Below, piece by piece: positions 56,010 to 64,000 of a DNA stretch of 64,000 nucleotides; position 1 is the first letter of the stretch, and each line of letters starts with the position of its first letter. Below the pieces are notes generated by a model that searched no databases, was not told the origin of the DNA, and saw only the letters and a list, made by a program, of their open reading frames with translations. The DNA is taken from contig OY728122.1 in the NCBI GenBank assembly GCA_963277665.1, positions 1,549,150,868 to 1,549,214,867 on the forward strand, read 5' to 3'. Position numbers and translations under genes: made by a program. This DNA is from Viscum album. Its lineage: Eukaryota > Streptophyta > Magnoliopsida > Santalales > Viscaceae.

Positions 56010-59000
56010 TGTAATGACAGAATGTTTATCAATGGAAATTAATTTCATATAAATATGTCATAAAATCACATGAAATCACATCATAATATTCTACAAATTG
56101 CTATGCGACATTTAAATATATGTTTTTCAATTCATTGTTTAGAATTTTGAAAATTTGACATACACAGTTGTGATGTATAAGTTATTTGGAGTTTGATAAG
56201 AAAAACCTAGTTTTGGTGAATAGTAACCTAACCTTATGTATAGTAACATACTCATATGAATAGTGATATACCCAAAGTAATAGTATCCTTACATATTATA
56301 GTATAAAAATAAAACTATATGTGAAATTATGATGTACCTATATTTTAGAATAAGTAAATGAATGTTTTAAAACAAATTTTTTATTAATAAAATATGAGTT
56401 TAATTATATATTAAAATAATAATATTTATAAAATTATTTCTGAAAAATAGATTTCATTTTTGGAATAAACTTGTCAAAAAATGGTTACAGTGATTTTTTG
56501 GGATTTTTTTGTAATACGACTATATTTGGTAAATTGTAAAGTATGATAATTTTCAATGATTGCTAAATATTGGATTTACTGAGTCATTGATGATTATTTG
56601 ATGATGTAATCCAAATTGGTTCAAAATAACATGAATTTATTACTATTATTCTTCATATAATGGATATTATTTCTTGTCTTGTGTAGAAAAAATAAATTAA
56701 TGATTATAATATTATGAAAACCCTCCTCTCCTCTACTATAACCCCCCCCCTCACTCTCTCTTCTCTTCATTCCTCTCTAGCCTTGTTCCCTGCCAATATT
56801 TTTCCCAAATATACCTCCTAGATCCTCCCCCACATTCAACATCCCCATGTCTCTTCAAAATACCAAAACCTCTCCCCTTAAGAGGTTCTCAAATGAGATA
56901 AACTCAAGAGGTAAATTACTCTTTCCAATTCATTTATTTCTTTTAAGTTCTTTTCATTTCTTATATCTTACCTCAAGTCCCTTCACCCAAATGTTATGAT
57001 AACTACAATAATATACATGAATATTAGTGGTTTTATTCTAATGGTATATTTCATTATCATCTCTCCATTCCCATATTTTTTTGAATGAAATGAAAACATC
57101 GTTCGAGATGTGTTAATTTAGAACATTCAAGGACAAAAGATTATCAATTTATATTATCATCATTAATTAGGTTATTCAAACCATTTTTGTAATGGTTGAA
57201 CCAAATTATTATATATTTAATATATACTAGTTATGGTTCAGAAATCCTTTATCTCAAATGGTGTGATTTTATAAATCAAAAAAACCTCATTCTAATCAAA
57301 ACCCACTGATTTACAAAAATGGTTATCACTAAGGTTTTATATAATTATTATACTTCAATATATGTAACCATATTAAATATGAAACCATGTAATCCCTTTT
57401 ATGTTCACAAATATCATATAAATTCAATTCAGGACAACCAATTTCATCTAACATGATTATCCAAACATGAATATTAGTCAACTCTTCATTGAAACCAAGT
57501 AAACAGGCAGACCCGAACAATGATATCGAACCATATAACAAATCAAAAAGATATTGAATGAATGAAAAATGGGTATAATAAATAAAATAAATACATGTGA
57601 TGATATTTATTTACTAATTAATAAACATAATTATTTATTCCATGTCAATAATAAAAAGTGGATAACACCACCAGATTTGGGGTAAGGGATCCTCTCCATT
57701 TTACTCTTAATCAAGATATCCTATATTCTATTCTATTTTATGTGCAATACCTAATGATGGGGGTGTGATTTTACACCTCCCCTATACGTCCCTCATGATG
57801 TATAATTGATTAAAAACCCATTTTCTCTCTCATAAATCCCACATAGGTACACCTGATATCATGCTGATGATCCATAATAAATTCTACCCGAACCTCCTTT
57901 GCTATTTCAAGTTCACTTATCATTCATTGTATCAAAATGGAGTTATCTTATATATTTATGTTCATATTCTAAAATCTATATAGTTTTACAAAAATAATTT
58001 ATGAAGTCCCATTCATCACTCTGTTTTGATAATATAAATTTTTTAAAAGATTCCCTCCTTATAACTTTCAGATAAAAAAACTTGTTTTAAGGGAAAATCC
58101 CGAATGTTTTTACCCAATTTCATGTGCACTATGTCATGTGTTTGAAGCCACCATTGTCTTTATAAAATATTAATTTTTATTATGAAAAATTTCTTGGTTA
58201 AATTATGGTTTTATATAATTTATTTTTCTCTTCCCTATTTTAAAATCTCTATAGTATTTTCCTTAAAACCGCACAAAAATGTTTTAATGATAATGTTTCT
58301 CAAATATATTTCCTATATGTTTTCACTTTATCTTGACATAACTCACTATTTTATATTTTTATTTTACCTTATGAACAACCTTGTATGTTCTAATCCCTTT
58401 CACTCATGGACACTTTCTCGATACGTCTATTCGTTAGGCTTTTTGGTGCCCAATTCTTTCTGTGGGTAATCCTTATGTTTTTTATGATTGATTATGTATC
58501 ATTATTTATGTGGTAAGTTCATTCATGAAAATGTTGAAATGGGGGATCCAAGATAGTGATCCACTACATTGAGTAATTTTATGTCTCATGAGATGCATTG
58601 TGAAAAAGGATTAGTGGTTAGGCTTGTCCCATACTAAAATGGGAATTGAGATTGGAGGTTAGACATGACCCATACTAAAATGGGAAACATGATTTGTGGT
58701 TAGCCTTGTACAATACTAAATACATGTTTTATGATTCTACCACCATGATATGATTCCATGTTTATATGTTACCGAGCTTATATGATATGATTTTATATGT
58801 TCACTACTTTGGATATCATTATGTTATGCCTCCTAACTCATGTTCTTAAGATTTATCCTGATGCTCATTACATTACGGGGTTTTTTAGCTAATCATATTG
58901 TTCGTGTGTTTCCCAATGTACCCTATATAGTTTTAAGGGATATAATGAAGTTAGGAACTCTTTATGGGGATTAAATAAATATGTGTTTTTAGCCCTAGGT

Positions 59001-59120
59001 TTTATGTTCTTTATACCTAGTCTTCCAAGACACTAGACTTAATGATCCTTGTCTTGTACTCTAATATATAATTATGTTTAAAAAATGTAATGTTATATTA
59101 AATAGGCCAGGGTTACTATA
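56010..59120 (+). repeat. 3' LTR of Tekay-type element 2
   Basis: Begins TGTAATGACAG and ends near ggttactata (CA mutated). Aligns along its length with 47954-50940. The TATA-like element and C run are at 56737-56750, donor-like gtaaat at 56911, and ggggtaaggg at 57680. The open frame 58182-58469 lies inside and is not kept in the other copy. Confidence 0.92.
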
Positions 59121-62100
59121 AGGGATATCCTCATTAGTAATAATCCAAAACCTATTATCTAAAAGTTACATTATACTCTATGGGACATACACTTGAGGGC
59201 CTCCACAGGCATGGTTCCTTACTGATAAACCACAAGGTCATTGATTTCCATCCCAACTGGATACGTATGAAACCTCCAAGATGTTAATACCCAAAATCCT
59301 AAACCCACCTTATTATTTTTATCTATATCCCTACCTAGATATAATTTATGTTATAAACACATATCCCTTCCAAGTACCATGGTTTAATTAGGCATAATTC
59401 CCACACTAACCTTTGTTTGGGAACCTTCCTCCTAGACGTCCTTGAATCATGAAGTTAAACTATACAGTTGAGTTCTCATCATAAGACCTTAAAAGGTATT
59501 TATTCACCCATTAATACTCATAAAAAAATTTATGTTATGATTCCTTTCACAAGGATACGTAGGAATCCCATTAATGGGTTCGATCCCAACATCATAACAA
59601 CTTCCATCTCCCAGGATGATGATAAATTCTTGAGTGACTTTCCCCTACCTGGAAGATCATAAACTCCAGAGTTCCCCACTATTGGGATAGAAATATATAA
59701 TCTTCCTAATAATTAATAGATAATATAAATGTAGAATATAAGATAATACCATCAATGTAGAACCTCAGATACATACAGATATCTCCATTGATGGAGAACC
59801 TAGTATACATATAGATGATTCCTAATTTCACACGTGCTAATAATTGATTTCTAATATTGATATAATTCTCATTATTCATGGGAACTAATGAAGGATTCAC
59901 AAAAATATCTTAAATCCATAAGAGAGTCCTAGAGTAAGCAATACTTCACCACAAAAGGGTGTGATGAGTCTGACCTCCCATCCTTTCGACCAATGCAGGT
60001 TCTTAAGCATCATGTGTCAAAATCCATGATGAGTGCCATCCTTTGGAAAGTAGGTCCAAATTGAAATATAACAAATTGGTGTCTCTATTTCCAAAATCAA
60101 ATTTGTTAAAATCCATTTCGATATAATTATTTCCCCATTGAAGTCACATTTTTGTCGAATGAAAAAAAATTGTGATCCTGACATGAATCCTTAACCATGA
60201 TTATAGTGTCACCTACCTATTAGGACCCTTCCATTTATTAAGAAAACGAGCTACAGATAGGGAAATCATTCATGCACGTGCTCATCCAAAATGATGCTTC
60301 ATTAATATGGATTTCTTGATTTTGTTAATTATATATCTTCATATGCCTCCTTCCAAGAACATTCTTCAATCTAATGGCTTCTTTGATGTTTTCACCAATG
60401 CATTCTATAGATGCTACCTAGGAAGGATCTTCTTCCACATAATGGTTGTCATCACCAACTCAGTATCTCAAATGATGGTTTTATAATGCATTGGTCTGAT
60501 AATACCATAAAAATGGTACTATATCATCTTTAGAGGTCACTCGACAACCCCTCCATCTCAATCAGCACCACCAACCATTTTGGTCAATGATGACTAGTAG
60601 TCCTCAATCAGATGACATCGACTGCTGAATTCATCTATTCTGGGATATTATCTCCTAAACCCAAAAACCATTCCATAACATATTTTATGGAGGTGGATGA
60701 GGAGTCCCCCTATGGCCTCATCCCAAAAATACATGGGTCCTTCTCAATGGATCTCACCAACAATGGCCATTGTGAATGCCACATGGCAATGAACCCTCAA
60801 TATAATGAGGGTGTCACCATTGAATATCCAACCTAGGTCCCTCAGACATGGTTATTTGAGACGGCCCACCAATGATGAAAAACATACAACATGGAGTATA
60901 TTCATACCTTTTCCCCATCCATAGAATCCCACCGAACTAGTTTGGTGGATGAGAAAAATCATTAATATACACCCGTCTGCCTTCATTCTACCAGCCAAAA
61001 GACTCACTGAATTTCATTCAAAGAAGCCCACTAACCAAATAAGGGGTCATCCTAAAAGTTGGAACATATAGCATTTTGAACACACCAATCCTACTATAAG
61101 ACTCATTTAGAAGTACTCAATGATCTCCATCAACAATATTTGGTATGAAATATCAATCAGGGACACACACATGATTGAATTTAGTTGGCCTTCCAGTAGC
61201 TTCATCTGGAAGCACATTGATAATTTATTCATATTTTCTTGATTAAAAGAAAATGGTAGACTCAAATCTCTTACCATGAGAACTATTACTGTATGAATTT
61301 AGAAAATGTAGGATATGAGTAGGAACATACAACTAATAGAGATGCATAATTGATGTATATCCTCATTTCGATCACTAAAGTCACCAAGAATATATTTTCA
61401 ATAGTAAAAGTGTAGAAACAAATCCCTGAACACATCCTAAAAACTATTTCGGATATCGTTATGTTAATATAAGTAGTGCCTGAGGGAGAGAAACATAACT
61501 ATGTCCCCATAGATGGGGAGGTCAATCCACACAACACCCCAAAGTAGACACATACCTCCACTCTCGTCCATGAGGGACATGGGGAAAACTCCCCCATATT
61601 ATATAGAATGTAGGAACAGGAACATACTACAATTCCATTTAGAGGTTATCGACCTATTCCAATGGACACTCCAAGGAAGAAATGAACTCCTTCCCATGAT
61701 AACATCTTTTTCCAATAAGTGGCCCCAACATTTTATAAAAATACTTCCAAGAAAAATATTATTAAGAATAGTTGGGGAATCAAGAGCTGATCTATGATCA
61801 GACTTTTCTTGAAGAATATGTTCTTGATGTTTTCAGACATTTATCTATTGAATCTCCATATGCAACCCTTATAGTGACAAATTCTAAGAGTAGTAATAGA
61901 AACTACGAGGGCCCTCATGAGACACTTCACCATAAAGGAATTATTTAGGGAAAAAATTTGGTTGATCTCAATAGCCTATCAACTGATGAGAGCTACATAA
62001 ACCCTCATTATGTATAGGAGACCAGCGAGAAAGAATGTTTTATCCTTACTATAATCCACCATAATGATCCTCTCTATGATGGAAATCACTACGAAATTTC

Positions 62101-64000
62101 CCTCTGCAATAGCTATTCACATTGTCAAAAAATCTCTAACTGACAATATTGTGATAAGAAATCCCTCTTACCATGAGGCTATTAAAAATACAAGGCTAGT
62201 AATGTATGATCCCATGTCACTAGTAGGTGAAATCCTTTCTCAACAAGAAGACATTACAAGGCAAAAATCACTCTGCAAACCTCCCTTGGGACATTTTCCA
62301 TCAAACATAGCAAAGGAAATATCATCCCATCCCATTGATTATAGTAAAACAATATAGAATAGACCACTCTAGTCAGACCCAGTTGAGAAATATTTAGTGA
62401 ATTGTGATGAAGATATGCTAATAATGAGGAAACTACTTGCTAAAGGTGATGTAGTAGAAATTTTCAAGACTTTAGTCACCTCTCAATATGACATTACATA
62501 GATGTTGTAGGAATATTGTACACATGAAATCCACATAAAAATATAGAGAACTCTTCACCACCAAAAACAAAATTTATTACCATATGATGATTATAAAACT
62601 CATGTTAATATAATAGAAGGGTGGTAGTGAAAAATTGACTTATCATCTATCATGGCTTTCCACAATCCGAATATTCAGAATCCAGAAGGATAATTTTAAT
62701 GTGAATGCCTCAATTAATTAATTAGGATGTAATGGTTGATCGTAGATACCCCCTCTGGTGTTCATATCAGAGGATGGGGTGTTCCGGGATAATTGCATTT
62801 CACTGCTCTCCCAAGCCAGCAAAGGCCACCAAAAGTGTCCTTATGCAATGTCTTTTCCTGAGGTCATTTAAAATAAGAAAAATCTATTCAAGACTATAGA
62901 TATGATTATCAAGACATGGCCTTGACTGCGTCTCACCAACATCCGGTAAGAAGAGATCAAGCATTAGAGATACATATTCCACAAGCATCTGATAACATTG
63001 AGCTGGAATCCCACTAAGATTATGTCAACCATAAAATTTAGAAAAATTCATAAATAGATCACAAATCATTCTAAATGGTTAATTTCTATGAGTGCCAAAT
63101 AATTCACCCATCCCATGTTTTCACTAGAATATATGAAATCAAAAGAGTTTTTATGGTAATATCATCCATAGTAGTTTGGGAATTTCCCCCAGCTATAGGG
63201 TTGGGGAATTTTATTAACGCAACCCTTTGGATCATCCAACCAATCCTGAATGGTTTTTAATGATGAAATGAAAAAAAAACAAACCCTCGGTTCTATGAGA
63301 TTTTTCACCCCTAAAATCCCCTACTCACATAGAATCAGTCTTATCGTGATCAGGGATGATGTGTCTGAGTGAATCTTCCAAATTTTCACCATCCTATAAT
63401 CTGGTGAAATCACATGGAAAATGCACAACTGAACTCTTATGGAATTAACTTTGGGACACTATTCATCAAACATCCCATGGGGAATAAACAATCAAGAGGA
63501 CTAGGTCTCGTAGAGAATAGAGAAGTGGGTGATCTCACGAAAATTCCAATAGAGTACTTGTGATGGACTACATATCTATGAAGGTCATCAATGCCATCAT
63601 TGAACACCTTTCAGAATATAAGACCGATTAAGAGGATTTTGGAGAAGAAGTTCATGTTACTGAGATGGCCCACACTAAAATGAATACAGATGGTGTGCAT
63701 ACTCGAAACCTGAGTCTAGCCCAAAATTTGGGAATACTCTCAAATAATCCTACTCTAACTCTTTGAAAGGAACCCAATAAGGGACAAGGTATGTTTCATA
63801 CCATTTATCACCTTCCCCCCTCCCTAGAGAAGGCCAATCCCTTTCACTAGATGATATACTTTTTTAGCAGGACGAGGAAATGAGAGTGTTGAGAGGTCTA
63901 AATACAATATTACTCTAAGGGATTATACCTACTTGATATGCTCTGCATGAAGACCCTCAAATTTCAATTCTGTTTGGGGAAGATCATCAATGTGGGTTTT
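59121..64000. other. Unassigned right flank with several open + strand frames
   Basis: This 4.9 kb is visibly less AT-rich than the rest and carries moderately long + strand frames (59468-59662, 60612-60836, 61513-61797, 62064-62357, 63075-63260) in more than one frame, suggesting one long coding sequence broken by mutation. I do not recognise the proteins. Examples of what they contain: YFMEVDEESPYGLIPKIHGS near 60679, HFIKILPRKILLRIVGESR near 61730, and HEAIKNTRLVMYDPMSLVGE near 62191. The only hint is at 60270-60500. It may be the gag-side half of a large gypsy element continuing past 64000, but that is inference. Confidence 0.4.
60270..60500 (+). pseudogene. Possible retroelement aspartic protease fragment (Tat/Ogre-like)
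   Basis: HVLIQNDASL (from 60277) resembles the VLIDNGASLN active-site block of Tat/Ogre-type gypsy proteases, with Asp and Gly lost. About 40 codons on, NAFYRCYLGRIFFH and, shortly after, SQMMVL (60393-60485) resemble the Y.CLLGRPWIH......S..HQ.LKF block that closes these domains. The spacing is about 25 codons shorter than usual, and the match depends on changing frame, so chance is not excluded. Confidence 0.3.

Larger units (their letters stand above)
47954..59120 (+). mobile_element. Tekay/Del-type Ty3/gypsy chromovirus 2, structurally complete but inactive
   Basis: 11.2 kb with LTRs of about 2.99 kb (47954-50940) and 3.11 kb (56010-59120), primer-binding site, gag, protease, RT, RNase H, integrase, chromodomain and polypurine tract in the expected order. 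The LTRs differ at roughly 20% or more of positions by eye, so it is much older than element 1. Possible target duplication: gggaa before and gggat at 59122-59126, not fully certain because the LTR end has decayed. Every domain has stops. It is a different subfamily from element 1: LTR starts and the C run differ. Confidence 0.92.

Noticed and set aside
58182..58469. 95-codon hydrophobic plus-strand frame as a membrane protein
   Set aside because: It is in the 3' LTR of Tekay-type element 2; the equivalent part of the 5' LTR is not open, and T-rich sequence naturally encodes Phe/Leu/Ile runs.
63075..63260. Open frame whose middle (RIYEIKRVFMVISSIVVWEF ... INATLWIIQ) can be lined up with the later part of Tat/Ogre proteases
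   Set aside because: The alignment needs a consensus chosen to fit and lacks the active-site block upstream. It would also be a second protease in the same stretch. Too weak to annotate.

Overview
This window looks like intergenic DNA from a flowering plant. It is strongly AT-rich, I find no convincing host gene, rRNA, tRNA or CRISPR array on either strand, and almost everything I can name is a decayed LTR retrotransposon. The lineages (a Ty1/copia element primed by initiator-Met tRNA, and Ty3/gypsy chromoviruses with C-terminal chromodomains and long LTRs of the Tekay/Del type) are typical of plants. The species cannot be named from the sequence.

Layout. 1-3346: AT-rich decayed sequence I cannot assign. 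3352-13260: a nearly complete Ty1/copia element on the + strand with 1.93-kb LTRs, a 4/5 target-site duplication, a primer-binding site, a long leader holding an array of palindromic ACACGCCGTGT-like motifs, one decayed gag-protease-integrase-RT-RNase H frame, and a polypurine tract. 13266-19063: unassigned AT-rich sequence. 19064 to about 45700: the oldest recognisable element (element A), a heavily mutated + strand chromovirus whose reverse transcriptase is split in two by a later insertion.

That insertion (24495-42736, minus strand) is a non-autonomous element with about 4.0-4.5-kb LTRs, a 2.4-kb interior carrying only a shortened gag, a readable primer-binding site and polypurine tract, and a perfect 5-bp target duplication (ataga) placed inside the MNRV codons of element A's RT. 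Its own upstream LTR is split by a third element, a + strand Tekay-type gypsy (32307-39631, target duplication tatta) that has lost the end of its 5' LTR, its primer-binding site, gag, protease and most of RT. The region is therefore a three-level nest. 45700-47953: unassigned, with degenerate short repeats. 47954-59120: a second, older and structurally complete Tekay-type element with both LTRs, gag, protease, RT, RNase H, integrase, chromodomain and polypurine tract, all disrupted. 59121-64000: a somewhat more GC-rich stretch with several open + strand frames that I cannot identify; one short part faintly resembles a Tat/Ogre-type protease.

No element appears able to move: every coding region has stops and most have frameshifts, and some catalytic residues are lost. 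The points most worth checking are the three-level nest, the non-autonomous long-LTR family (internal LTR triplication, a promoter segment present in only one LTR), candidate splice sites conserved inside the LTRs of two different Tekay-type elements, and the palindrome array in the copia leader.
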